A DNA stretch of 41,247 nucleotides from Lachnospiraceae bacterium (GCA_029012365.1 JAQXLY010000026.1:1-41247); one strand, 5' to 3'; counted from the stretch's first letter, positions 18,973 to 28,480 are shown. Translations and numbers: made by a program. Notes: generated from the letters alone by a model not told the origin.

Positions 18973-19001
18973 ATTGTAAATCGATTTTAGTGTGTTGTCA
19001 A
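18973..19001 (-). promoter_or_regulatory. Sigma-A-type promoter for the MATE transporter
   Basis: A perfect TTGACA is followed after exactly 17 bases by TACAAT (five of six) on the minus strand. The predicted start is near 18966, right before the stem-loop. It is the best promoter match I found in the window. Confidence 0.75.
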
Positions 19002-19101
19002 TAGATTTTTCGGCATAGGTTGCTTTCATAAGGAACTGTCCACCTTTTTTTGATTCAAAAGAGCTTTACATTCATTATTACACAACTGACAACTTATTTC
19101 T

Positions 19102-19998
19102 TTATTCCATCCCATAATGATACAGATACAAATCCTCCAGCCGCGGCTTTACCGGCACCGCCTCATAGCCTTCGGTGTACCGATCAGCAACGATGCGGAT
19201 ACGAACGAACTCCTCCTCACGCATCAGGGACACCACCTCATACTTTTTCTCCATCGCATTGACCGCTTCCTCCGGCACCAGACATTCAAACACCTTTCCT
19301 TCAATCTCCTTTAACAGCTCCGGAAGTGTTCCTTCCCTAAATAACACGCCCTCCTTTAACAACAAGAAGCGGTTTGCGATAAACTCAATGTCCGAAACCA
19401 CATGAGTGGCAATCAGTACAATCTTATTAAAGCTGATTTGGGAAATCAGATTGCGGATGCGGATGCGCTCATTAGGGTCCACTCCCGCCGTCGGCTCGTC
19501 CAGAATCAGAATCTCCGGGTCGCCAAGAATCGCCTGGGCTAACAACAGCCGCTGGCGCATACCACCGGACAACGCTCCCGCCCGCTTCGTGGCATGCTCC
19601 GTCATATTCACAAAATCAAGAACCTTTCCGACACTCTCCTTTAGTTCTTCCTTCTTCATGCCCTTCAATGCACCGATGTACTCCAGAAACTGCACACAGG
19701 TCATATCCTCATACACCCATTGCTGCTGCGGCATATAGCCGATATGGGCGCGAAAGGCTTCTCCCAGCTGTTCCGTTTCCACTCCGTTTAAAAACAGCTT
19801 TCCGGAGGTCGGCATCAGATTTCCCACTAAGATATTCATTAACGTGGATTTACCCGCACCGTTTGCTCCCATCAGACCGTAGATTCCTTCCGAAACAGAA
19901 AAGGATACATCATTCAGGGCACATTTCCCGGTGGCATTCTTACCGAAGCCCTTCCCCGTATTATAGTATTTTACGATATGCTCGCCTCTTAATTCCAT
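19102..19998 (-). CDS. ABC transporter ATP-binding protein (ABC-2 exporter type)
   Basis: A 298-aa ATPase that would energise the adjacent permease. It shows Walker A GANGAGKST, Q-loop YMPQQ, signature LSGGMRQR, Walker B ILILDEPTAGVD and switch histidine ATHVV, followed by an 80-residue C-terminal extension typical of the DrrA/CcmA-like group. The frame continues upstream to 20331, but the family begins at MELRGEHIVKYY; this ATG (19998) follows GGGAGG and overlaps the permease stop by ten bases, which implies translational coupling. It is the last gene of the lipoprotein/ABC cluster. No clear terminator follows in the 208-base gap. Confidence 0.9.
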   Translation of the reverse strand: MELRGEHIVKYYNTGKGFGKNATGKCALNDVSFSVSEGIYGLMGANGAGKSTLMNILVGNLMPTSGKLFLNGVETEQLGEAFRAHIGYMPQQQWVYEDMTCVQFLEYIGALKGMKKEELKESVGKVLDFVNMTEHATKRAGALSGGMRQRLLLAQAILGDPEILILDEPTAGVDPNERIRIRNLISQISFNKIVLIATHVVSDIEFIANRFLLLKEGVLFREGTLPELLKEIEGKVFECLVPEEAVNAMEKKYEVVSLMREEEFVRIRIVADRYTEGYEAVPVKPRLEDLYLYHYGME

Positions 19999-22139
19999 AG
20001 CTTTCTCCTCCCTTTCAAGGTCAAAACAACTCCGCCGGTTACCAGTCCGAAATACACCGGAATTCCGAACCACGCTCCCAAAAGCAGCGGGTTGCCGTAT
20101 ATTCCGTATAGCGGATACGCAAGCACCGTCCAGGAGGGATTTAGCATAGTCAGAAGCGGAATACAGACAAATACCGCCCCGCAGGCAAAGAACGTGTAAA
20201 CAAAGCTTTTCAACCGTTCTGCCACAGCCATAATAAATACCACCGTCACCGGACACAGCACCAGCCGGACCACATAAAGTAACACCAGATATGTGCCTAT
20301 GGAAATGCCTTCCCCGTACTGCATAAGCCACGGAAGACTTACCGCCGGATAGGAATAGCCGTGTACCTCATACTGCTTTGTCACCTGCAAAAAGTCCGGA
20401 AGATACACCGCCACACCCACAAGCACACTAAAAACGGCACAAATCAGATATTTCCTTGCCGGAACCTGTCGTTCTCCCTTTACGGTAGAGTGTAACAGTC
20501 CCTCCATTCTCCGCTGGGGGTCGTAAGAAAACACCGATGCAGAAAACAGAAGCACCACCAGCATAAGCTTTAACGTCAACAAAGCATCCTTGTCCTTTTG
20601 CACCTCACCCGACAACACACCGACCCCGGTATCGTACACGAAGTAGCCTCCGTGCTCCTTTAAATATTCATAGCGCTCCGCTACCCGTTCGTAGGCATCC
20701 AAGGCCAGACTGCTCTTTGCCTCCAGTGCATCCATATAGATTTCATTTAATAACTCCGGTGTCTGCTCTGTCACCGGTCCCTCCAAACGGGTCATATACG
20801 TCTTATAATAATACTCTTCAAGAGATTTGCCCGGATTTCCTGCCCGCACATAAATCAATACCTGCAGCAAAAGCAACCCCAGTACCATAGGAAGCAGACG
20901 CTGCATGACAAATGCCTTCCACAGCTCCAGAAACAGCAGGTTCGTTCCCCCGTGCCGTCTTCTCTTTTCCCTGCGAAGGCGCCCGCCGGACCGGTGCTCC
21001 AGCCGCTTTCCGTAGCTTTTGTAGCCGAAACAGCTTCCAAAAACCGCACCGAGAAACAGCACAACAAGCAATACCACCGCACACACACCGTAATTTACCG
21101 GCTGTCCAAACACATTGATGTGCTTATACTGCAACAGCCACTCCTGATTCTGAAATAGGGCAATCAAATTCACATACCGGAGGGGCGAATACACCGAGGT
21201 AGCCGCAATGCCGGAATACAACAAAAACTCTGCAAGCAGTAATCCCGCAAAGCTGAGCACCACGCTCACCATGCCCTTTAACAGCGTACAGCATACCGAA
21301 CACAACAATAACATAACAAACAGAACAAGGATTTTCAACGTAAAATCAAGGCACAGCCATGTTCCTACAGAAAATCCATGTACAGAATGTGCGTAAGCCT
21401 CCACCATACGGATATCACGGTCAAGGGGACCTAACCCATAGCTAAGCTCTGCAAACAAGTAATTACAGCCGTAAAACAGCACAGCAATTCCTCCCGCACA
21501 GAAAAACAGTGCTGCAAGCTTATACCACAAATGTTTAAGTCTGCCGTGCTTTAACGTCCACTGTAACCGGACCATATCCTGTTCCCGTTCGCGCACAAAC
21601 AGTACCACGCAGGCAAATATCCCGGCGCAGGCCGCCAGCAGGTCAGTTACCGTAAGATTTACCAGCTCCACGCCCTTAGACGGAGCCTCCGCTATCACAG
21701 GCACCTTTGCCTTTTCATACTCCCGATATGCCTTTTCGGCACTCTTCGTGGAAAAAGCATCCGTATCCCGAAACAATACCGAGCCTGTAATCAGGTCCTT
21801 TTTCCGTCCCAGCTCCTCCACAAACGCTTCATAGCTGTTTGCTGCCGTAAGCTCGGAAACCACGTCCTTATACAACTCCGATTCTCTGGTAACATAAAGC
21901 CCAGCTTCCTTAAGCTCCTCCTTTATATCCGCCAGTTTTCCTTCCCCGAAGGACAGCCTCTCTCCCGCCGGCTGTTTCATAATCTCAGTCCAGGCCCTAC
22001 GGTACTCTGCCGGAGAATACGTGCCGGAATTCGCCGTATCCCAGAGGCAAAACAGGTTAACACCAAGCAGACATACAAGCATGGAAAGAAACAGCCTGCT
22101 CCGGCAAACCTTTCCGATTTCTGAAAAAATAGCTTTCAT
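19989..22139 (-). CDS. ABC-2-like permease built from two similar halves
   Basis: A 716-aa integral membrane protein. The first half has a membrane helix near residues 15-33, a long extracytoplasmic loop to about 160, then a block of helices. After a basic loop (RRKRR) near 390 the pattern repeats: a helix near 410-430, an extracytoplasmic loop of about 110 residues, then more helices. Both halves carry the ABC-2 type cytoplasmic stretch after the loop, REREQDMVRLQWTLK and DPQRRMEGLLHSTVK. I read it as a fused pair of ABC-2 permease units working with the overlapping ATPase. The substrate is unknown. It follows a solute-binding lipoprotein gene by about 30 bases. No named family is recognised with certainty. 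Confidence 0.72.
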   Translation of the reverse strand: MKAIFSEIGKVCRSRLFLSMLVCLLGVNLFCLWDTANSGTYSPAEYRRAWTEIMKQPAGERLSFGEGKLADIKEELKEAGLYVTRESELYKDVVSELTAANSYEAFVEELGRKKDLITGSVLFRDTDAFSTKSAEKAYREYEKAKVPVIAEAPSKGVELVNLTVTDLLAACAGIFACVVLFVREREQDMVRLQWTLKHGRLKHLWYKLAALFFCAGGIAVLFYGCNYLFAELSYGLGPLDRDIRMVEAYAHSVHGFSVGTWLCLDFTLKILVLFVMLLLCSVCCTLLKGMVSVVLSFAGLLLAEFLLYSGIAATSVYSPLRYVNLIALFQNQEWLLQYKHINVFGQPVNYGVCAVVLLVVLFLGAVFGSCFGYKSYGKRLEHRSGGRLRREKRRRHGGTNLLFLELWKAFVMQRLLPMVLGLLLLQVLIYVRAGNPGKSLEEYYYKTYMTRLEGPVTEQTPELLNEIYMDALEAKSSLALDAYERVAERYEYLKEHGGYFVYDTGVGVLSGEVQKDKDALLTLKLMLVVLLFSASVFSYDPQRRMEGLLHSTVKGERQVPARKYLICAVFSVLVGVAVYLPDFLQVTKQYEVHGYSYPAVSLPWLMQYGEGISIGTYLVLLYVVRLVLCPVTVVFIMAVAERLKSFVYTFFACGAVFVCIPLLTMLNPSWTVLAYPLYGIYGNPLLLGAWFGIPVYFGLVTGGVVLTLKGRRKLWN

Positions 22140-22171
22140 TGCACACCCGCCTTTCCCTCATTTGTACATTT

Positions 22172-23866
22172 TTAGTCCAACCCATGCGCTTCATTTAGCT
22201 CCTTTGCCAGTTCATTATACCGTGCCTCATTAAAAGCGGTGCGCAGCTTTTCGATTTGCGCCTGATAATCCGGTTTCAGCATAATCAAATTAGTAGAAAT
22301 ATCCATTATTCCGTTTCCCTGACCCCCCTGAAGATAGGTAACCTCTCGTACCTTCTCCTGCACCTTTTTCTGGTCTTCGGTAAACTCCTCCAGATACGGA
22401 ATCAACTCTATATCGGACATATCGGCATACCATTCTTCGGGATTCGTTTTTCCTAACCGCTCATCCATCTCCACATACATCAGACAGTTTCCAAAGGAAT
22501 ACTCTTCCGGAGCCCTCCATCTGCTCGTACTGTATCCATGCCCACTTTCATTTATTACGCAGGACGTCACATCCTCAAGACCTTCTTCTCCAATCCGGTA
22601 ATGCACTCCTTCGATACCGTACCGCAACAACTGTACAATCTCCTCATCCTCGTGCATCAAGCTCAACAGCTCCAACGCTTCTTCCTTATGTTGCGAGGAA
22701 GATGAAATCCCCAGCATCTGATTGTAATTCGCCTCTACCAAAAAGCGTTCCGTCTCTTCGTAGATTTTCACCCGTGCGGAAAGTGTCCCCTCCTTACTTC
22801 TCGTATAGAAACGTTCCCCGTCCCAATTTTCATCCGTTAAGGTTTCATGTAAAAGTAACGGAAGCTCCCCGGCAGAATAATAATCAAATTCTCCCCACCC
22901 CTTTTCTTTATAGCGATACTGCGCATCCCAGAGTGCCAGAAGTTCTTCATCCTCCACCGGATTTACAATTTTGTATTCCCCGTTCTGCGAATATTTTACA
23001 TACAATCCGCTGTAAAGAGACTCAAATCCGCAATAGGAAATTTCATCCATGCTACCCATTCCCGGAATCCCCACTTCCTCCGCCTGCCTAAGCAGTTCGT
23101 CCAGATTCAATACATCCAATTCCTCCGGGATTTCTATGCCCGCCTGCTCTGCAGCATCCAGATTCAACATCAGACACTCCTTCTGCTTTATACAATAATT
23201 GGATACGAAATTGGATACTCCGTAATTTTCCCCCTGAAAGCTGCAAAGTCTCCAATAATCCTCCGGATAAGCAGAAAGCAAGCGTTCCTTTGCCTTTGTC
23301 TCCGGATACTCAGAAAACGGTAATAGATAACCTCCTTTAATTGCTCGGACAATCGCCGTATTTCCATACTTCTTATAAGCTGTTCCGTGATCCTCGCGTC
23401 CCAAAAAAATCAAATCAATATTCTCTCCTGAATCCAGCGCTTCCTGCCAAAGACTGATTTGCGCCACCTTCACCTCCTCTGGCTCGACTCGTTTGGACAA
23501 ATAGAAGGAACAGCCCCGCTCCTGCAATATGTAGTTCAGTTCCGCTACAATGTGATCGTCCAAATACCTCTCATGCATTCCAAACAACCACAGCACCAAC
23601 TCTATCTGTCCCTCCTTCGGAACAAACTCCCTTTTCGGAATAGTCGTCGGATAAGGAAGTTCAATAGAAGAAATATCAGAACCGGTAGGCTTTGGACTGT
23701 TCGTCGGCTTTTCCGGCTCCGATGTCACCGTACCGTTTAATATTGTTCCGTACCGATCCCGCCAGTCGGTTTCATTCGCTTTCTCTGAATCTTTGTTGCA
23801 TGCGATCACTGTTAGAGACAAAAAAAGCAAAACCACTATCATTACAATTTTCCTACTTTTTCTCAT
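22172..23866 (-). CDS. Extracellular solute-binding lipoprotein
   Basis: A 564-aa surface lipoprotein. A basic start, hydrophobic stretch and lipobox TVIAC place the lipid anchor on Cys23. A Pro/Thr/Ser-rich linker (PEKPTNSPKPTG) leads to a family 1 type solute-binding fold, recognised from features such as NLDAAEQAGI, a two-lobe layout, and the C-terminal SSQHKEEALELLSL followed by LLRYGIEGVHY. Such proteins usually capture sugars for ABC importers, but the transport genes immediately downstream are of exporter type, so it may be a sensor or immunity-like surface protein. It is paralogous to the protein at 26819-28459 and to the pseudogene at 25165-25452. AAAGGAG precedes the ATG. Confidence 0.8.
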   Translation of the reverse strand: MRKSRKIVMIVVLLFLSLTVIACNKDSEKANETDWRDRYGTILNGTVTSEPEKPTNSPKPTGSDISSIELPYPTTIPKREFVPKEGQIELVLWLFGMHERYLDDHIVAELNYILQERGCSFYLSKRVEPEEVKVAQISLWQEALDSGENIDLIFLGREDHGTAYKKYGNTAIVRAIKGGYLLPFSEYPETKAKERLLSAYPEDYWRLCSFQGENYGVSNFVSNYCIKQKECLMLNLDAAEQAGIEIPEELDVLNLDELLRQAEEVGIPGMGSMDEISYCGFESLYSGLYVKYSQNGEYKIVNPVEDEELLALWDAQYRYKEKGWGEFDYYSAGELPLLLHETLTDENWDGERFYTRSKEGTLSARVKIYEETERFLVEANYNQMLGISSSSQHKEEALELLSLMHEDEEIVQLLRYGIEGVHYRIGEEGLEDVTSCVINESGHGYSTSRWRAPEEYSFGNCLMYVEMDERLGKTNPEEWYADMSDIELIPYLEEFTEDQKKVQEKVREVTYLQGGQGNGIMDISTNLIMLKPDYQAQIEKLRTAFNEARYNELAKELNEAHGLD

Positions 23867-23924
23867 ATGAATCTCCTTTCAGATTTCAACGATGCTTTAG
23901 CTTTCATCTCTCCCAAATATTTTC

Positions 23925-25187
23925 TTATCCCTCTATAGAAATGAGCGTCGTCCCTTCCCCATAAAAAATATCACGATAGGTACATAATTCACGATAAGTC
24001 CCCTGCTCTCCATCAATATATCTCCAGAATCCCTCGTCACATACCGCAACATAACTTATATTCTCTAATTTATCCCGTATTATAAGTTCTCCGGTAGTTA
24101 AATCAAGGCCTGCTATCTTATCGTTCATCTTTGAATCTGTCAATGTCATTATCATTTTATTTCCACTGACTCCGTCGATATGTAGTCTTGTATATCCCTC
24201 CGGTAACTCAAACACGGTTTCCTTTTTTCCGTCATAACAATAACATTCCACTTTTGTCATTTCCTCATTCACAAAATACGCACCGTACTCACTAATCCCA
24301 GACACCGTTACTACAGGCATTTCTCCATTCTTGTACGATACATCATCCACTAATTCCTTACAAAGTTCCTTTACTCCGGTCCCGTCATAAGGTACATAGT
24401 AAAAAGCCTCTCGGTACTCGTTTACTGTAAGCTTCATTGTTTCCTCATCAAAATCAACATCTCCGTAATAGCAACGGCAGTATATACCTTCCTTGTCATA
24501 TACCGTTTGTAAAATCTGATACTTTTCTTCTCCCTCAATATGAAACAGGGTTTTATATTCTCCCGTTCTCAAATCTAACTCCACCAAAAACGTATACAAA
24601 TCATTTGAAGTATAACTGGATATCAGCTCGTCTCCAAACACTTTATCTATCTCTCCCAGAAGCAGATATGCCTTATCCCCAATAATTGCATTATACCCCG
24701 AAGTAGAAAAGGTCTGACAGTATGGGAGTTTCGCCACTACACGGTAACCACTCTCCTTTAAGTTTCTCGCCTGAACTGTAAGCTCCTGAATTCCGGTCTG
24801 CTGTATGGTATACACATAATCCCCGTGCACACAGGCAGTTTTCAAATCCTTCATCGTTGCTTCACATACCGGATCCGGATTCTTTTTTTCATCATACGGT
24901 ACATGCTCACAGTAGGCATCACTGCAAAGCGGATAGCTTCTGCCTGTTTCGTATTCATAGAACATCATCAGGCCCTCTTCAATCCGAACCATTCCCTTAT
25001 CACAAAACGATTGTCCCAGCAAACAATCAAATACGGAAATATCACTGCAGAAGCCTCCTCCCTTACTTCCGGTCTGCTCTGCCTTTTTTCCGCAACCCGC
25101 AGTAACACCAATTACAAAAAGCACTGCTACCGCCATAAACCTCTTCAACCCTGCATTCCATCGCTTATTCCAACCCATGTGCCTCAT
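23925..25187 (-). CDS. Propeller-like surface lipoprotein
   Basis: A 420-aa lipoprotein with lipobox VTAGC (Cys32). After the anchor it has a Cys/His cluster, PLCSDAYCEHVP then NPDPVCEA, followed by repeated short beta-rich segments (DYVYTIQQ, KAYLLLGE, GIYCRCYYG) suggesting a beta-propeller. It is a close paralogue of the lipoprotein at 25552-26802. The start is not settled: ATG at 25187 has GGAGG only three bases away, ATG at 25178 has it 12 bases away. Its first 23 bases overlap the tail of a decayed solute-binding gene in another frame, so the original unit was solute-binding gene then propeller gene. Role unknown, probably a partner of the neighbouring binding proteins. Confidence 0.75.
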   Translation of the reverse strand: MRHMGWNKRWNAGLKRFMAVAVLFVIGVTAGCGKKAEQTGSKGGGFCSDISVFDCLLGQSFCDKGMVRIEEGLMMFYEYETGRSYPLCSDAYCEHVPYDEKKNPDPVCEATMKDLKTACVHGDYVYTIQQTGIQELTVQARNLKESGYRVVAKLPYCQTFSTSGYNAIIGDKAYLLLGEIDKVFGDELISSYTSNDLYTFLVELDLRTGEYKTLFHIEGEEKYQILQTVYDKEGIYCRCYYGDVDFDEETMKLTVNEYREAFYYVPYDGTGVKELCKELVDDVSYKNGEMPVVTVSGISEYGAYFVNEEMTKVECYCYDGKKETVFELPEGYTRLHIDGVSGNKMIMTLTDSKMNDKIAGLDLTTGELIIRDKLENISYVAVCDEGFWRYIDGEQGTYRELCTYRDIFYGEGTTLISIEG

Positions 25188-25452
25188 CTACCTCCCTTGC
25201 CAGTTCATTGTAGCCTGCTTCCGCAAATGCGGTTCGCAATTCTTCAATTTATTTCATTCATGCCTTCCATGCCCGGAATCCCTGCCTGCTCTGCCAGCCC
25301 AAACAGCCACAGCACCAGTTCGACCTGCCCTTCCTCCGGTACAAACTCCCTGACCGGAAGAAGCGTCGGCTTTTCTGTCGTTTTGCTGCATGCCAGTAAT
25401 ACTGCCGGTAGCAAAACGAACAGAATTACTAACCTACTCTTTTTTTCGTCAT
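25165..25452 (-). pseudogene. Collapsed remnant of a solute-binding lipoprotein gene
   Basis: The remnant keeps both ends of the 564-aa paralogue but has lost most of the middle. The original ATG (25452, with AAAGGAG upstream) is followed by a run of seven A; one more A would restore MTKKKSRLVILF and the lipobox LLAC. FVPEEGQVELVLWLFG matches FVPKEGQIELVLWLFG. It then jumps to LAEQAGIPGMEGMNEI, a join of two separate parts of the paralogue, hits a stop, and ends in ELRTAFAEAGYNELAREVD (paralogue: KLRTAFNEARYNELAKELN). Roughly 100 of about 560 codons remain. At least two internal deletions and one frameshift are needed. Confidence 0.85.
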
Positions 25453-25551
25453 GCCTTTGGGCTCCTTTCATCCTTCGGACAACCTATTTCACTTATAACA
25501 CCCTGAAACCGGAAAAGCGTTACAAACTTTTTGAATAGAATATAATTTCCC

Positions 25552-26802
25552 CTATTCAACCCATTCAAACAATGCTTTTTTCGAACCGTCAACCAGATTA
25601 TGATAATGAATTAAACGCTTTTGCATATTATCTCCATGGAAATAATAACAGCAATAATAATTGTCTCCAAAATATTCTAAGCCCGCAAAATTTTCACCAT
25701 ACTCTACTTCCTTAAACTCCCCCGTCTCTATCATCAGAAGACCTCTTTTTCCTTCATTACCCTTTCCCATATACATAGTAAGTGTCTTTTCACCTAGTCC
25801 ACCCGCCGAAAATGTATTATATCCTTCCGGCAATGTCCAAAACTCCTCAAGTTCCTCCGTTTCCGGAGTCATCCAAAATAAAGATTGATTCTTTTTTACA
25901 ACAATCCCCTTTTCCGAAAAACCTACAAACTCTATCCTTTCTTTATCCTCATCCGCGTGTTCCTTTCGCAAACCTCCATCTGGCATCAGAGACTTAATTT
26001 CTTTCCATTCCTTTGTTTCCATATCAACATAGTAGTAATAATCATATAGTTCTCCGGGAATTTGTATTAGCTCTCCGTTTTCCCCAATCTGAATTTCTCC
26101 GGTTCCATGCAGGAAATAAAGCCCTATTCCATTCTTCACTCTGGAAATCGTCCGTATTTGCGGCCCTGCTTCTATTCGAAAAAGCTCTTTATATTTTCCT
26201 GATTTTAGGTCAAGTTCCAGAACAACTGTTGGATAATCCTGTTGACTAATGACTCCCATTACATCTTTATCGCCAATATCGGTTACAACCAGTAACGCCT
26301 TTTCATCACTGATCATATTATAAATCCCCGGAACAGTTACAGTTAAACTGTATGGCAGTTCAACAATTTCCCTATAACCACTTTCCAACAAGTTCCTAAC
26401 ACTCACTATCGTTTTTCCGAATTCGCTCTCTTGAAATACATACAAGTCATGCCCATATACTACGGCCGATGTTACATCCGATTTTGCTGCTTCACACTTC
26501 GGATCCGGATTTGATAAACTCTTTGGCTCATGTGCGCAATATGCCTCACTGCATAGCGGATAAATCAGGTCACTTTCATACTCATGAAACATCAAGAGAT
26601 TATTCTCTACAAACGAAAAACCACTGTCGCAAAACGACATATATGAGCCTCCCGGAAATGCTGCTTTAAAACGAGATATGTCATTACATAAATCTTTTCC
26701 TTGGTTTACAGAAATCTCTCGTTCCTTTTTACATCCAACTCCGGAACAAAGCATAAGACAGAGCAATCCTACTACAGCATACAAGCACCTTTTCTTCCTC
26801 AT
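25552..26802 (-). CDS. Propeller-like surface lipoprotein
   Basis: A 416-aa lipoprotein, paralogue of the one at 23925-25187. A basic start, hydrophobic core and lipobox GVGC (Cys24) predict surface anchoring. The Cys/His cluster is kept: PLCSEAYCAHEP and NPDPKCEA. The body has repeated beta-rich segments (HDLYVFQES, KALLVVTDI, GLYFLHGTG) compatible with a propeller. I use the ATG at 26802, six bases after GGAGG and 16 bases past the preceding gene's stop; the frame could extend to 26841 without a site. It pairs with the upstream solute-binding lipoprotein gene. Function unknown. Confidence 0.78.
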   Translation of the reverse strand: MRKKRCLYAVVGLLCLMLCSGVGCKKEREISVNQGKDLCNDISRFKAAFPGGSYMSFCDSGFSFVENNLLMFHEYESDLIYPLCSEAYCAHEPKSLSNPDPKCEAAKSDVTSAVVYGHDLYVFQESEFGKTIVSVRNLLESGYREIVELPYSLTVTVPGIYNMISDEKALLVVTDIGDKDVMGVISQQDYPTVVLELDLKSGKYKELFRIEAGPQIRTISRVKNGIGLYFLHGTGEIQIGENGELIQIPGELYDYYYYVDMETKEWKEIKSLMPDGGLRKEHADEDKERIEFVGFSEKGIVVKKNQSLFWMTPETEELEEFWTLPEGYNTFSAGGLGEKTLTMYMGKGNEGKRGLLMIETGEFKEVEYGENFAGLEYFGDNYYCCYYFHGDNMQKRLIHYHNLVDGSKKALFEWVE

Positions 26803-26818
26803 ATACTTCCTCCCATAA

Positions 26819-28459
26819 TTATTTTCCAAAATATGTTTCATTTATTTCTGCCACTACACGGTTGTATCCAACATCGTTTAATTTATTCGATAGCTCACGT
26901 ATATCTTCTTCCACGTTATCACTTTTTCCCTGAAATAAAGTTCCATAAGAATCCATTAATTTCCCAACATTCCTTAAAACTTTGATTTGTTCTTCTGTGT
27001 ATTCAATATGAGGAACCAACGTATAATCTTCTTTATAAAGATTTTCTAAAACTTCCTGATAATTCGACGGCCATAAAAACGAAGAGATATTCTCGTATTC
27101 CTCAAAATACATAAAATTATTTCCCAGTTTATCTATTCCGCCTGCCGCTATTTCTGTTTCCTCGTATCCATCTTCACCTTTCACATAATGTATCCCCTCT
27201 ACACCATACCTCATCAGGCGAACTATCTGTTCATCCGTCTGAAGTAACGTTAAAAACTGCAGTGCCTCTTCCTTATGCTCCGAATTCGTGCTTATCCCCA
27301 TCAAAAATGCTGTATCATTCTCATTGGCAACATAATCTCCTTGTTTATAGCACTTAACTTCAACTTCTATTTCATCATATCCACACCTTTGTGACTCTTT
27401 TTTCCCATATGGTCGATACACCCCCTCTAAATAAGCAGTAAGTTGACCGTCAAGCTCAAGTCCTGTAAAAAATAAAGTATTCTCATTATGTAATGCTGCT
27501 CTGTTCGATGTTCCGTCTTCCCGACTATATACAATTTCTTCTATCCACCCATTCTCCCTATAACGAGTCCACGTGAGAAGCATTTCCTTCAAGTCCTCAT
27601 CTTCCAACGGATTAGCAGCCCGAATTCCCGTTTCATCAACCTTCACATACAATCCCGGCTTCACCTCATCATATCCTGCATAGGACAGCACCGGAGACCC
27701 TCCAACAATAGGATAATATCCATTCTTCGCAGCCAGTTCCAAATACTCATCTAATTCTGTTAACGTCAAATATTCCGGAACTTTGATTTCTAACTTCTCC
27801 GCCAATTCTAAATTAATTGTTAAAACAGCCGGTGAAAACGGGTAATTTGCATAACGAACTCCATAAACCTCTCCCATTACTGACCACATATTCCAGACAG
27901 ATTCCGGATAAGTTCCCCGTAATACGCTTTTTTCCTCAATCTCCGGGTATTCAGAATATGGAAGTAATAATCCCGCCTTAATAATTTCAACTGTTTGTGT
28001 TGTTGTGCTGATTGAATTTCCCGAATTTCCGCTTGTACACACCAAATCAACCTGATTTCCTGAGTTCAGATACTTCTTACACCATCCCGAAACATAATCT
28101 GTTCTCACTTCCTCTAAAACGGATATATAAAAATTGTATCCCTTCTCTGCAATTCTGGTATTCAATTCAAAAAGTGTTGTATCATCTAAGCGAGTAAAGT
28201 TTCCATCATATAAGCAGATTAACTCAACCTGACCTTCTTTAGGCTGATAGGTCTGTTCCATCTTCTCCGCCTGCGGCATCGGAATCGGCGTTGCTGTAGG
28301 CTTACATGTCGACGAAGGGATTTCGGTAACTGCATTTCCCGCAAATAAATCCTGCCATGATGGCGTTGGAGTTACTACTGAGTCGAACTCATCCACCCGA
28401 CATGCACCACAAAAAAGCAATATCATTATCAGCAGCAAACAATATCTCTTCTTTTTCAT
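26819..28459 (-). CDS. Extracellular solute-binding lipoprotein
   Basis: A 546-aa lipoprotein, paralogue of the protein at 22172-23866. The lipobox is LFCGAC (Cys20), followed by a Thr/Pro linker (PTATPIPMP). The binding domain shows the shared YQPKEGQVELI start, LLPYSEYPEIEEKSVLRGTYP, NLELAEKLEIKVPEYL, and the C-terminal SEHKEEALQFLTLL and RYGVEGIHYVKGEDG. This family normally captures carbohydrates or peptides at the cell surface. GGAGG lies before the ATG. It is followed at 16 bases by its propeller partner. Codons and base composition are visibly more A+T rich than the housekeeping genes to the left. The ligand cannot be predicted. Confidence 0.8.
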   Translation of the reverse strand: MKKKRYCLLLIMILLFCGACRVDEFDSVVTPTPSWQDLFAGNAVTEIPSSTCKPTATPIPMPQAEKMEQTYQPKEGQVELICLYDGNFTRLDDTTLFELNTRIAEKGYNFYISVLEEVRTDYVSGWCKKYLNSGNQVDLVCTSGNSGNSISTTTQTVEIIKAGLLLPYSEYPEIEEKSVLRGTYPESVWNMWSVMGEVYGVRYANYPFSPAVLTINLELAEKLEIKVPEYLTLTELDEYLELAAKNGYYPIVGGSPVLSYAGYDEVKPGLYVKVDETGIRAANPLEDEDLKEMLLTWTRYRENGWIEEIVYSREDGTSNRAALHNENTLFFTGLELDGQLTAYLEGVYRPYGKKESQRCGYDEIEVEVKCYKQGDYVANENDTAFLMGISTNSEHKEEALQFLTLLQTDEQIVRLMRYGVEGIHYVKGEDGYEETEIAAGGIDKLGNNFMYFEEYENISSFLWPSNYQEVLENLYKEDYTLVPHIEYTEEQIKVLRNVGKLMDSYGTLFQGKSDNVEEDIRELSNKLNDVGYNRVVAEINETYFGK

Positions 28460-28480
28460 ACATCTCCTCCATAGATTATA

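Noticed and set aside
24825..25538. 237-aa plus-strand frame near the pseudogene
   Set aside because: Covers the opposite strand of a lipoprotein gene and a pseudogene; no start signals or domain.
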